From: Oryzicola mucosus | GTDB lineage: Bacteria; Pseudomonadota; Alphaproteobacteria; Rhizobiales; Rhizobiaceae | Reading direction: 5' to 3' | Assembly: GCF_014534685.1 (NCBI RefSeq) | Contig: NZ_JACVVX010000003.1 | Location: forward strand, 496,001-560,000 | DNA length: 64,000 nucleotides | Shown here: positions 55,265 through 63,996 of the stretch, piece after piece | Layout of the letters: every line of letters starts with the position of its first letter | Position numbering within the stretch: position 1 is the first letter of the stretch | The notes under the pieces: model-generated | What the model was told of the DNA's origin: nothing | Seen by the model: the letters and a program-made list of their open reading frames with translations, nothing else | The model's database searches: none | Translations under genes and position numbers: made by a program

Positions 55265-56028
55265 GGCTGTCGCGTCTTGGACGGCTGCTCGCCAGCTTCG
55301 CCGTCGCCGCTCTCTTGGTGTGGGGCTGGCAGCTCATCGCGGACTACAAGCTGGTTAGTCCGGTTTTCCTTCCCGGGCCTGACCGCGCCTGGGGCGCACT
55401 GGTGAAGGGCTTCAGCACAGGCGACCTCGGCGTCAAGCTGCTCGCCACGGTCGAGCGCATGTTCTGGGGCTGGCTCATCGCCTCGCTGATCGGCATCGCG
55501 CTGGGGGCGGCCATCGGCACCTCGCCGCGCCTGCGCGCCTATCTGGCGCCGATGCTGGAGTTCCTGCGCCCGCTGCCGGCCTCGGCTATGATCCCCGTCG
55601 CCATTGCGGTTCTCGGACTTTCCAACGGCATGGTGCTGGCCGTCATCGCCTTCGGCGCGCTGTGGCCGGTGCTGCTCGCCACCATCCACGGATTTTCCGC
55701 CGTCGAACCGCGCCTGTACGAAGTCGGCCGTGCGCTCGGTCTGTCGCGTGCCTCGGTGATCTGGAAGATCGCCCTGCCTTCTGCCAGCCCCGACATCCTC
55801 GCCGGTATGCGGCTTGGCCTGACCGTCGCGTTGATCCTGTCTGTGGTTTGCGAAATGATCGCCGGCCGCGACGGGCTCGGCAACTGGATCCTGCTGGCGG
55901 CTCGATCCTTCCGCGCCCCGGACCTCTATGCAGGCGTCATCCTGCTCGGCATGCTCGGCTATATCACCGCAGTAGCGCTGGCTGTGCTGGAAGCGCGGCT
56001 TCTTGTCTGGCGAAACCGCGCTCGATAG
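55261..56028 (+). CDS. ABC importer permease 2 (SsuC/TauC-like)
   Basis: 255 aa from the ATG at 55261, overlapping the stop of permease 1 by 4 bp. The EAA loop is LYEVGRALGLSRASVIWKIALPSASPDIL and GLGNWILLAARSF is typical of the family. It converges with the SDR gene with a 12-bp gap and no visible terminator. Confidence 0.91.
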   Translation: MRLSRLGRLLASFAVAALLVWGWQLIADYKLVSPVFLPGPDRAWGALVKGFSTGDLGVKLLATVERMFWGWLIASLIGIALGAAIGTSPRLRAYLAPMLEFLRPLPASAMIPVAIAVLGLSNGMVLAVIAFGALWPVLLATIHGFSAVEPRLYEVGRALGLSRASVIWKIALPSASPDILAGMRLGLTVALILSVVCEMIAGRDGLGNWILLAARSFRAPDLYAGVILLGMLGYITAVALAVLEARLLVWRNRAR

Positions 56029-56040
56029 CGAAGCGGTTCG

Positions 56041-56799
56041 TCAAAGATTCGTCCAGGTGATACCGCCATCCACCAAAAGCGTCTCGGACGTGATGAAGTT
56101 CGCCGCGTCGCTCGCCAGGAAGCAGATGGCGTTGGCGATGTCTTCAACCGTGCCGAGCCGACCCAAGGGTGTCGTCGCCACGCGCTTCGCATCGCGTTCG
56201 GCGGAGCGGTGCTTCTGCGTGCCTTCGGTGGGAATTGCCGACGGAGCAACCGCGTTCACACGGATATTGCGCGCGCCGAGTTCGGCCGCCGCGGCCCGCG
56301 TAATGCCCATGACGCCGGCCTTGATGCCGCTGTAGACGATGCTGTTGGCAGCGGAGCGATAGCCCGCCGTCGAGGCGACGTTGACGATCACGCCCCCTCT
56401 TTCCTCATCCATCAGTTCCGTGGCGGCCTGGATGCCCCATACGACGGATTTGAAGCCGATATCGAGCATGCGGTCCATGGTATCAGACGCGATGTCGGGA
56501 ACCGCCTGATAGCGGACCCAGGCGGCGTTGTTGACCAGGATATCGAGCCGGCCGGTGCGTTCGACCAGTTCGGCAAGCGCGCTGCGGACACCGTCGCGAG
56601 AGGCGACATTGCAGGTGATGCCGATGGCCCTGCCACCCGCGGCCTCGATCTCGGCGACCGCCTCGTCGACGAACTCCTGCTTGAGATCATTGACCCCGAC
56701 GATGGCGCCCAATTCCGCCATGCGGCGCGCGGTCGCCCGACCGATGCCGTGACCCGAGCCGGAGATGAAGGCGACACGGCCTTGCAGTGAAAGCGACAT
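56041..56799 (-). CDS. SDR-family dehydrogenase
   Basis: 252 aa from the ATG at 56799, with AAGGAG 7 nt upstream; a GTG at 56814 would include the SD in the gene. Motifs are ISGSGHGIGRATA, NNAAW, VASTAGYRSAANSIVYSGIK and FLASDAANFITSETLLVDGG. It is the last gene of the leftward acyl-CoA operon. It probably oxidises the 3-hydroxyacyl-CoA formed by the hydratase, by pathway logic. Confidence 0.9.
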   Translation of the reverse strand: MSLSLQGRVAFISGSGHGIGRATARRMAELGAIVGVNDLKQEFVDEAVAEIEAAGGRAIGITCNVASRDGVRSALAELVERTGRLDILVNNAAWVRYQAVPDIASDTMDRMLDIGFKSVVWGIQAATELMDEERGGVIVNVASTAGYRSAANSIVYSGIKAGVMGITRAAAAELGARNIRVNAVAPSAIPTEGTQKHRSAERDAKRVATTPLGRLGTVEDIANAICFLASDAANFITSETLLVDGGITWTNL

Positions 56800-56810
56800 A
56801 GTCTTCTCCT

Positions 56811-57824
56811 TCACGCCACTTGAGCGATGAAATCATCGGCGAGGTCGAGCAGGACATGGTCCGCGTCGGCCTGCGCCTGAATATCGCGCACCCAGCGCAA
56901 ATAGCGGTGCAGGGGCATATCCCATGTGAAGCCCATGCCACCGTGGATCTGGATCGACTTCTCGATGATAAATACGCCGCCTTCTACCGCTGCCAAGAAG
57001 GCTGCGCGGCTGCGCATTTGCAGGGACGAAGATGGCGCTTCGAAGCAACTCGCCAGCGCGGCCCTCATGTTTTCCAGAACCAGCTTCTGCCGTGCCAGAA
57101 TATGACGCAGCGCCTGGTTGGCCGACAGCGCTTTGCCGAACTGGCGACGCGTGTTGGCATGCTCCTCGGCCATGGCGAGGCAGGCCTCGGATGCGCCGAG
57201 AATGAGCGCTGCCCAGCCCTGCAGGCAGGCGAGCCGAAAGGCCTGCCACTCCTCAGCCGAAACGATGTTTTCAGTCGAAACCCTAACATCGGCCAGATGC
57301 AGCTCGAACGCCGGACGATCCGGGTCGATGCCGCTAGCCGGCCTGATGTCGACACCGGCCGAACCCGTGGAAACGACCGCTGCGCCGCCGTCGTCGGTGG
57401 CCAGAAGGATAAACGCCGCCTTGTCGGCATGGCTCGCGCGCCCGACAACGCCGTCAAGCCTCACACCATCATCGTCGCTCCCGACGGAACCTTCGCCGCT
57501 CCAGGCCACCGATACGAGCGCTTCGCCCGCTACCAGCGCGGTCGCGGCATCAGGCAGACGGCCCTGCAGCAGACGGGCGGCGAAGATCGTTTCGAGCAAA
57601 GGGAAAGTGGACCGCGCGGCACCCGCCGCCGACAGCACCGGCATGGCAAAGGACTCCGGAAGACCCAGTCCTCCGATCTCCTCAATTGCCAGGATGCCGA
57701 GCAATCCATCGTCGGCAAGACGGCGGGCCGCATGCGACAGGTCGCCATGCGCGCTTGCGGCAATGGCCGCGGCCGCGGCCGCGGCAAAATCGTTGGGCGA
57801 TAGTGTGTCTGGATCGAACGCCAT
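56811..57824 (-). CDS. Acyl-CoA dehydrogenase, short divergent subunit
   Basis: 337 aa from the ATG at 57824 (MAFDPDTLSPNDF). The C-terminal ACAD domain is clear (ANTRRQFGKALSANQALRHILA, IQIHGGMGFTWDMPLHRYLRW), but the N-terminal and middle domains are short and poorly conserved. It starts with an Ala-rich stretch. It lies 1 bp downstream of a second, more canonical ACAD. Paired ACADs of this type form alpha2beta2 enzymes with one shared FAD site, as in mycobacterial FadE28-FadE29; this is inferred here. Confidence 0.87.
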   Translation of the reverse strand: MAFDPDTLSPNDFAAAAAAAIAASAHGDLSHAARRLADDGLLGILAIEEIGGLGLPESFAMPVLSAAGAARSTFPLLETIFAARLLQGRLPDAATALVAGEALVSVAWSGEGSVGSDDDGVRLDGVVGRASHADKAAFILLATDDGGAAVVSTGSAGVDIRPASGIDPDRPAFELHLADVRVSTENIVSAEEWQAFRLACLQGWAALILGASEACLAMAEEHANTRRQFGKALSANQALRHILARQKLVLENMRAALASCFEAPSSSLQMRSRAAFLAAVEGGVFIIEKSIQIHGGMGFTWDMPLHRYLRWVRDIQAQADADHVLLDLADDFIAQVA

Positions 57825-57825
57825 C

Positions 57826-59040
57826 TTACTTGCCCTTCGGAAGCTGCAGGATGCGGTCGGCGATGATGCCGAGCTGAATTTCGGAGGTGCCGGCAAAGAT
57901 CGTCTCGGCCCGCGAATGGAGATAGATGGTCTCAAAGCGCGCAATCGCCGCCTTCACAGCATCGCCATGCGGCAGCGATGCCTTGGACAGCAACTCGATC
58001 GCCAGTGCGGCGAAACGCTGGTGCGCCTCGCTCCAATGCAGCTTGGCAAGGCTGCCGCGCGACCCAATGGACTCGCCGGAAACCAGCGCCTCGACCACGG
58101 TCTCGACATAGCTCTTCAGCACTTCCGCGTCTCCAACGGAAGCGCCGATGCGGCGCCGATAGTAGCCGTCATCGAGCAGCGCCGACAGGCGCGGGTCGGA
58201 TTTGCATGCGGAGACCAGATGCGCGATCTCGCTGTCGAAGCGCCATGCCCGGTGCATGCGGTTGGTTGCGCGCTCGATGCCGAGAACCCTGATGGCAGCG
58301 TTCCAGCCCTCGTCGGGCAGGCCGAGCGCATCCTTCTCATCGACCTCGACATTGTCGAAGAAGACTTCGCAGAAACTGTCCTTGCCGTCGATCGACCTGA
58401 TCGTGTTGACCCGAATGCCGGGCAGGTCCATCGGCACGGCGAACAGACACAGCCCGCGATGCCGGTCCTCGACGGTGCCGGTACGTGCCAGAAGCAGGCA
58501 GCGCTGGGAATTGTGCGCGCCGCTGGTCCAGATTTTCTGTCCGTTGATGCGCCAGACATTGCCGTCCCGCTCGGCGCGTGTTCGCAGGGCCGCGAGGTCG
58601 GAACCGGCTTCCGGCTCGGAGAACCCCTGGCACCAGATTTCACGCATCTCCAGGATCGCGGGCAGATAGGTCAGCTTTTGCTCCTCTGTGCCCACCGCCT
58701 GGATGATCGGCCCCGCCAGTTCCTTGCCGATCGAGTTGAGGCTTTCTGGCATGGCCGTGCGGCCGATTTCCTGGCTGATGACGAGATGCTCGCGCAACGA
58801 CCGACCAAAGCCGCCATACGCTTTCGGCCAGGTGATGCCGACGAGCCCGGCGCGATGCATCGCCGCTTCCCAGGCGATTGTCTCGTCGATGGACGGCTTC
58901 TCCGGGGACAGCCGGTCGGTCCGAAAATGCGCCGGCAGGTTGCTGTCGAGCCATGACCGTGCATGGCTGCGCAACGCAGCCCCGGAAAGCTCTTCAGGTG
59001 CAGTGTCGCGCGGTTGTCTCAAGGGTGCTGCAAGCGTCAT
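57826..59040 (-). CDS. Acyl-CoA dehydrogenase, larger subunit
   Basis: 404 aa. The ACAD landmarks are WPKAYGGFGRSLREHLVISQEIGR, CQGFSEPEAGSDLAALRTRAE, NGQKIWTSGAHN and the C-terminal AETIFAGTSEIQLGIIADRILQLPKGK. It introduces a 2,3 double bond into an acyl-CoA, probably with the partner subunit encoded next. Its start touches the stop of the acyl-CoA synthetase gene at 59040. Confidence 0.92.
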   Translation of the reverse strand: MTLAAPLRQPRDTAPEELSGAALRSHARSWLDSNLPAHFRTDRLSPEKPSIDETIAWEAAMHRAGLVGITWPKAYGGFGRSLREHLVISQEIGRTAMPESLNSIGKELAGPIIQAVGTEEQKLTYLPAILEMREIWCQGFSEPEAGSDLAALRTRAERDGNVWRINGQKIWTSGAHNSQRCLLLARTGTVEDRHRGLCLFAVPMDLPGIRVNTIRSIDGKDSFCEVFFDNVEVDEKDALGLPDEGWNAAIRVLGIERATNRMHRAWRFDSEIAHLVSACKSDPRLSALLDDGYYRRRIGASVGDAEVLKSYVETVVEALVSGESIGSRGSLAKLHWSEAHQRFAALAIELLSKASLPHGDAVKAAIARFETIYLHSRAETIFAGTSEIQLGIIADRILQLPKGK

Positions 59041-61163
59041 TATCGTGTTCCTTCTGCGCGCGAAACAGGCACCAGCAACGCATCCAGCGCCACGGCGCCT
59101 TTGCCCTGTGGCCTGACCAGAAGCGGGTTGATATCGATCTCGGCCACACTGCCGACATGAGCGACCGCGAATTTCGACAGAGACGAAATGACCTTCGCCG
59201 CAGCTGTAACATCCGCCTTGGGCCGGCCGCGTGCGCCGTCGAGAAGCTTGAAGGCCTTCAGCGACGACAGCATCTCCATCGCCTGGCGTTCATCGACGGG
59301 TGCCAGGCGCAGCGCCACGTCCTGCATCAGTTCGGCAAAGATGCCGCCCAGCCCGGCAACCACGACAGGTCCGAAAATCGGGTCTTTCTTGGTGCCGATG
59401 ATAAGCTCGACGCCATCGGAGGCCATTTCGGCGACCAGAACCCCATCGATGCGAGCGTCCGGCGCTTTTTCCGCCACCCGCGTCGTCATCCCGGCATGGG
59501 CCTCGGCAAGAGCTTCCGGCGTGGCCAATCCGACGACGACGCCGCCAACTTCGGTCTTGTGAGCAATATCAGACGACAGGATTTTCAGGACCACGGGGTA
59601 GCCGATCTCCCGCGCTGCGGTGAGCGCTGAAGTCAGGTCGCTTGCGACACGTTCTTCGAGAATCGGAATACCGGCCTGTGCCAGTACCGCCTTCGCCTTG
59701 CTCTCATTGGCAAAGGCTTCGGAGGAAAGTGGGACGGCACGAGCCACCTCTACATTTGCATGGGTTTTGGACAAAGCTGCCCGCAACCGGAGGAGCCCGG
59801 CCGCGGCCTTGCAGACGGCATCGATGCCTTCGACGGTCGGGATGCCCATCGCATTGATCTTGGCAAGGATGTCCTTCGGTCCGCTTCCGCACAGCACAAG
59901 CAGCCGGTCGGGATAACGCTGCCGGACCTCGGTCAGCGACCTGACATAAACTTCCCGCAATCGAGGCAGGAACAGCGAACTCGAAAGCAACAGGATGGTC
60001 AGGTCGCAGGCCTGGTCGTCGACCACCGCTGACAGCACTTCGGTGAGGATTTCCGGCCGGCTCGAAATCTGCGCCGTCGTATCGACCGGGTTGCGCGGCG
60101 CGGCATAAGGGATCGCCGCGCGGATGCGCCGCTGGGTCGAAGCGGACAATTCGGGAATGGCAAGGCCGGCCGCGCTTGCAGCATCCGCCATCATCACGCC
60201 GAAGCCGCCGGACGCCGCAAGCAGCGCGACGCCATTGCCTTTCGGCAGTTCGCCGCTGCCCACGATGGTGGCGGCATGGCCGACATCCAGCAGTTCTTCG
60301 ATGCTCGCCACCCGCAGGGCGCCGGTCGAGCGGAACACCGCGTCGAACACCTGGTCCGCGCCGGCCAGCGCGCCGGTGTGCGACGCAGCCGCCACCTGGC
60401 CTGCATCCGACGTGCCGATCTTGAGCACGATGACAGGCTTACCTGCATCGTGGGCGAGGCTGAGCGCCTCGATAAGCTTGGCGCCGTCGCGACACGTCTC
60501 CATGCAGCACAGGATGGTGCTGGTGCCGGGATCGCGCGCCAGAAAGGCGATGGCATCGGCGATGTCGATGTCGCATTCGTTGCCGGTGGTCATGAAACGG
60601 CTGATGCCGATGCCGCGTTCGCCGGCCTGGCGCATGGTGAAGCTGCCGAGATTGCCGCTTTGCGAAACAATACCCACGCTGCCCGCGTCCGGCATTCTCT
60701 CCTCGAGAACAACCGAGAAAGTGGCGATGGCTTTTTCCGCCACGCCCACCGCGCCGAGGCAATTCGGTCCCAATATGCGCATGCCGGAATTTTCAGCGAT
60801 CTGCGTGAGACGGGCCTGCTGGCGCGCGCCGTCTTCGCCCATCTCGGAAAAACCGGCGGACAGGATGACGGCGGCACGCACGCCGCGCGCCGCGCATTGC
60901 TCAACCGCATCGACAGCCACCTCGGCGGGGACGGCGATAACCGCCAGGTCCGGCGTCTCCGGCAGCGCCTCGATGCTTTGGAAAGCCGGCAGCGACTGGA
61001 CCGTGCCGCCGCTTTTGTTGACCGGGAATATCGTTCCCGCATAACCGTATTTCTGCAGAAGCTGCAGCGGCCGGCCGCCGATCTTGCTCGCATCCTGCGA
61101 GGCCCCGACAATCGCTATCGAGCGCGGCGAGAATATCGCTTCCAGTCCTCTTCCCAGCGTCAC
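59040..61163 (-). CDS. NDP-forming acyl-CoA synthetase (acetate-CoA ligase family)
   Basis: 707 aa in a single chain. The N-terminal CoA-binding domain (FSPRSIAIVGASQDASKIGGRPL) is followed by succinyl-CoA-ligase-like domains with the phospho-His motif AASHTGALAG. A C-terminal ATP-grasp domain follows (LAQAGIPILEERVASDLTSALTAAREIGYPVVLKI...HKTEVGGV). It makes an acyl-CoA with ATP to ADP and Pi. Unlike the AMP-forming ligase at 23476, this is the activating enzyme of the second catabolic cluster. It is 2 bp from the hydratase gene. Confidence 0.9.
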   Translation of the reverse strand: MTLGRGLEAIFSPRSIAIVGASQDASKIGGRPLQLLQKYGYAGTIFPVNKSGGTVQSLPAFQSIEALPETPDLAVIAVPAEVAVDAVEQCAARGVRAAVILSAGFSEMGEDGARQQARLTQIAENSGMRILGPNCLGAVGVAEKAIATFSVVLEERMPDAGSVGIVSQSGNLGSFTMRQAGERGIGISRFMTTGNECDIDIADAIAFLARDPGTSTILCCMETCRDGAKLIEALSLAHDAGKPVIVLKIGTSDAGQVAAASHTGALAGADQVFDAVFRSTGALRVASIEELLDVGHAATIVGSGELPKGNGVALLAASGGFGVMMADAASAAGLAIPELSASTQRRIRAAIPYAAPRNPVDTTAQISSRPEILTEVLSAVVDDQACDLTILLLSSSLFLPRLREVYVRSLTEVRQRYPDRLLVLCGSGPKDILAKINAMGIPTVEGIDAVCKAAAGLLRLRAALSKTHANVEVARAVPLSSEAFANESKAKAVLAQAGIPILEERVASDLTSALTAAREIGYPVVLKILSSDIAHKTEVGGVVVGLATPEALAEAHAGMTTRVAEKAPDARIDGVLVAEMASDGVELIIGTKKDPIFGPVVVAGLGGIFAELMQDVALRLAPVDERQAMEMLSSLKAFKLLDGARGRPKADVTAAAKVISSLSKFAVAHVGSVAEIDINPLLVRPQGKGAVALDALLVPVSRAEGTR

Positions 61164-61165
61164 GG

Positions 61166-61936
61166 TCAGCGTCCCTTGAATACCGGCTTGCGCTTTTCAA
61201 GAAACGCTCTGCGCGCCTCTTGCGCATCCTCTGTCTTGGACAAGGTGACCGTGATGTCCTGCTCGAAACGGTAGGCGTCGCGCTGCGGCATCAGCTCGAC
61301 CATGTTCGCCGCCCGCTTGGCATGCATCATGGCGATAGGGCTCTTGGCGGCAATCTGCTCGGCGATCTTCATCGTTGTCGGCATGAGTTCGGCGCGTGGC
61401 ACGGCCGCCTCGATGACATTGCGCTCCAGAAGCTCGGCGGCCGTCAGGCGAACGCCCGTATAGAACATCCGCCGCATCGTCGAGCGTCCGAAAATCGTAT
61501 TGAGCATGGATGCCCCGCCGGCCAGGCCGACATCGATTTCAGGCATGCCGAAGACGGCGTCATCGGCGGCATAGAAGATGTCGCACGCAGCCATCATGCC
61601 GAGGCCGGCGCCGAGCGCCGCACCGTTGACGGCGGCGATCACCGGCTTGGAGCATTCGCGAATGGAGTTGCCGGTTTCCCGGGTGATGCGATTGTGTTCG
61701 AGGAAATCGCCCTTGATGTCGGCGTTCGGCCGATCTTTCAGGTCGGCGCCGGCGCAGAACACCTTGCCCTCGCCGGTCAGCACCGCCACCCGCACATCGT
61801 CGCGATCCGACAGTTCATCGAATATCCGCACGATGCGCTCGCGCATGACGCGGTTCAGCGCGTTCACCGGCGGACGCGCCAATGTGACCACCGCAATGTA
61901 GTTGTCGATTTCGAGGCGAACCAAATCCTCAGCCAC
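61166..61936 (-). CDS. Enoyl-CoA hydratase/isomerase family protein
   Basis: 256 aa crotonase. The oxyanion-hole segments are AVLTGEGKVFCAGADLKDR and AAVNGAALGAGLGMMAACDIFYAADDAVFGMPEIDVGL. The residue after the ...GMPE motif (Glu, then IDVGLAGG) fits an active hydratase. First gene of the leftward operon, with a perfect TetR-type palindrome 19 bp before its start. Confidence 0.91.
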   Translation of the reverse strand: MAEDLVRLEIDNYIAVVTLARPPVNALNRVMRERIVRIFDELSDRDDVRVAVLTGEGKVFCAGADLKDRPNADIKGDFLEHNRITRETGNSIRECSKPVIAAVNGAALGAGLGMMAACDIFYAADDAVFGMPEIDVGLAGGASMLNTIFGRSTMRRMFYTGVRLTAAELLERNVIEAAVPRAELMPTTMKIAEQIAAKSPIAMMHAKRAANMVELMPQRDAYRFEQDITVTLSKTEDAQEARRAFLEKRKPVFKGR

Positions 61937-61955
61937 AACGCATCTCCCACTTTAT

Positions 61956-61979
61956 TACTGACTGACCGGTCAGTCAGTA
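61956..61979. promoter_or_regulatory. 24-bp perfect palindrome, TetR-type operator
   Basis: Half-site TACTGACTGACC (read from 61956 as T-ACTGACTGACC) is mirrored exactly by GGTCAGTCAGT-A up to 61979. The core GACCGGTC with TGAC/GTCA flanks is the form many TetR repressors bind. It lies 19 bp upstream of the hydratase ATG, where it would block transcription or elongation of the acyl-CoA operon. The TetR at 49514 is the only such regulator in the window. Confidence 0.7.
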
Positions 61980-62031
61980 TCTCGATAACAAGTTTCCAGT
62001 CGGGTCGCAACCCGATGAAACGGCGGCTAAG

Positions 62032-63528
62032 CTATTCCTGCAGCGCTTTTTCGCGACGTGCCCGGATGCTCGGCAGCATCATGAAAATCAATGCAACGAC
62101 TGCTATGGCCAGCAGCGTGCCCGAGAGCGGAGAGGTGAAGAACACCGTCGCGTCGCCACGCGACAGCAGCATCGCCCGGCGGAAATTCTCTTCCACCTGT
62201 GGTCCAAGCACCAGTCCGAGCAGCATCGGTGCAGGCGGCAGCTTCAGTTGCAGGATGCCATAGCCGACGACGCAGACAAGCGCGGCCTGGTAGAGCTCGA
62301 ACGTGTCGTTCTTGATCGAATAGATGCCGATGCAGCAGAACATCATGATTGCCGGATAGAGGAACCGGTAGGGGATCGTCAGAAGTTTCACCCACAGCCC
62401 GACCAGCGGCAGATTGAGGATGACGAGCATCAGGTTGCCGACCCACATCGAGGCGATAAGGCCCCAGAACAGGCCCGGATTGGAGGTCATCACCTGCGGG
62501 CCAGGCTGGATGTTGTGGATCATCATCGCGCCGACGATCAGCGCCATGACCGCATTCGACGGCAAGCCAAGCGTCAGCAGCGGAATGAACGAGGTCTGGG
62601 CGGCGGCATTGTTGGCCGACTCCGGTCCCGCAACGCCGGCAATGGCGCCATGCCCGAACTCTTCCGGGGTGCGGGAAATCTTCTTTTCAAGTGTGTAAGA
62701 GGCGAAGGACGCGAGTGCTGCGCCGCCGCCCGGCAGAATGCCGAGAAACGTACCGAGCGCGGAACCGCGCAGGATCGGCGCCGTCATCTTCCGCCAGTCG
62801 TCACGTGTCGGGAAAAGATTGGTAATCTTCTGGGTAACCAGGCTGCGTTCCTCGGAGCGCAGATTGCGGACGATCTCGGCAAATCCGAAAATGCCCATAG
62901 CCAGCGGCACGAAGTCGACCCCGTCGTAAAGTTGCGTCAGGCCGAAGGTGAAGCGCTGCTCTCCGGTGTTGACGTCTGTGCCGACGAGGCTGATCATCGC
63001 GCCCAGGATCACCATACCCAGGCTTTCCAGAACCGGTCCGGTGGACAGCACGGTGGCGAGCAGGATGCCCAGGATCATCAGGGCGAAATATTCCTTCGGC
63101 CCGAACTGCAGGGCGGCTTCCGACAGGATCGGCGCAAAGGCGGCAATGGCAAGCGTCGCGGTGCAGCCGGCAAAGAACGAACCGATCGCGGCAGTGGAAA
63201 GGGCGACGCCCGCCCTGCCCTGGCGCGCCATCTGGTATCCGTCGATAGCCGTCACCACGGACGAGGATTCGCCGGGCAGGTTGACGATGATCGCAGTCGT
63301 CGAGCCGCCATATTGCGCGCCGTAATAGATGCCCGCCAGCATGATCAGCGCGGCATCGGGCGACAGCGAATAGGTGATCGGCAACAACATGGCGATGGTG
63401 GCCAGCGGCCCCAGCCCCGGCAAAACGCCGATCAAGGTGCCCAACAGGCAACCGATAAAGGCATAGGCGATGTTGTTGAAGGTCAGCGCATGCTGAAAGC
63501 CGAGCGAGAGATTTGCGAGCAGATCCAA
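62032..63528 (-). CDS. Tripartite tricarboxylate transporter large permease TctA
   Basis: 498 aa with about 11-12 membrane helices. The TctA landmarks are GTLIGVLPGLGPLATIAMLLPITY, LAGIYYGAQYGGSTTAIIVNLPGE and GIIPLLTLGLPSN-type sequence (SFIPLLTLGLPSNAVMALI). It is the large membrane subunit of a TTT importer for tricarboxylates or other carboxylates. It lies downstream of tctB and upstream of the acyl-CoA operon, same direction, with the TetR-type palindrome between. Confidence 0.94.
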   Translation of the reverse strand: MDLLANLSLGFQHALTFNNIAYAFIGCLLGTLIGVLPGLGPLATIAMLLPITYSLSPDAALIMLAGIYYGAQYGGSTTAIIVNLPGESSSVVTAIDGYQMARQGRAGVALSTAAIGSFFAGCTATLAIAAFAPILSEAALQFGPKEYFALMILGILLATVLSTGPVLESLGMVILGAMISLVGTDVNTGEQRFTFGLTQLYDGVDFVPLAMGIFGFAEIVRNLRSEERSLVTQKITNLFPTRDDWRKMTAPILRGSALGTFLGILPGGGAALASFASYTLEKKISRTPEEFGHGAIAGVAGPESANNAAAQTSFIPLLTLGLPSNAVMALIVGAMMIHNIQPGPQVMTSNPGLFWGLIASMWVGNLMLVILNLPLVGLWVKLLTIPYRFLYPAIMMFCCIGIYSIKNDTFELYQAALVCVVGYGILQLKLPPAPMLLGLVLGPQVEENFRRAMLLSRGDATVFFTSPLSGTLLAIAVVALIFMMLPSIRARREKALQE

Positions 63529-63540
63529 GGCCTGTCTCCT

Positions 63541-63996
63541 CTAGAAAATCGTCGGCCAGACCGGAAACTGCAGCCCGATGCCATAGACGAAGGCTCCGAG
63601 CGCCGTGACGATGAGCACCACGGTGGAGACGATCGTGCCGCGCCAGGTAAACTCGTGGCTTGCAAGACTGGAACCGATCAGAAGCACGGCGAGCGAAATC
63701 ACGAGACCGAGCCTCGGCAGCAGGAAGGCGAAGACCGCAACCGAGCCGGCGATCCACAACAGCGGAGCCAGGGTCCAGGGTTCGAGCCTTTCAACAGGCG
63801 CGGTCCGCTTGACCGCGCCTGCCATGATGACAAGCCCCAGCACGCCTAAGCCGACAGACAGGATTCTCGGGAAATAGCCCGGCCCCATCCGCGCGCTGGT
63901 GCCCGCCTCGTATTCCAGCGACATCATGAACACCACGACCGCAATGACCAGGAATATCGCGCCCGAAACGAGCGCGCGTTGATCGCGTATCTGCAC
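63541..63996 (-). CDS. Tripartite tricarboxylate transporter small permease TctB
   Basis: 151 aa visible from a GTG at 63996, only four bases from the window end, so the true start may lie outside. Four membrane helices are seen (GAIFLVIAVVVFMMSLEYEAG, ILSVGLGVLGLVIMAGAV and two more), with RMGPGYFPR typical of TctB. It is 12 bp from tctA. The binding protein TctC, usually first in the operon, would lie beyond 64000. Confidence 0.88.
   Translation of the reverse strand: MQIRDQRALVSGAIFLVIAVVVFMMSLEYEAGTSARMGPGYFPRILSVGLGVLGLVIMAGAVKRTAPVERLEPWTLAPLLWIAGSVAVFAFLLPRLGLVISLAVLLIGSSLASHEFTWRGTIVSTVVLIVTALGAFVYGIGLQFPVWPTIF

Noticed and set aside
57118-58956. 612-codon plus-strand frame opposite the acyl-CoA dehydrogenases
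   Set aside because: Shadow of two ACAD genes whose motifs are intact on the minus strand.
62248-63849. 533-codon plus-strand frame opposite tctA and tctB
   Set aside because: Highly charged, Gln/Arg/His-rich sequence typical of the reverse complement of membrane protein genes.
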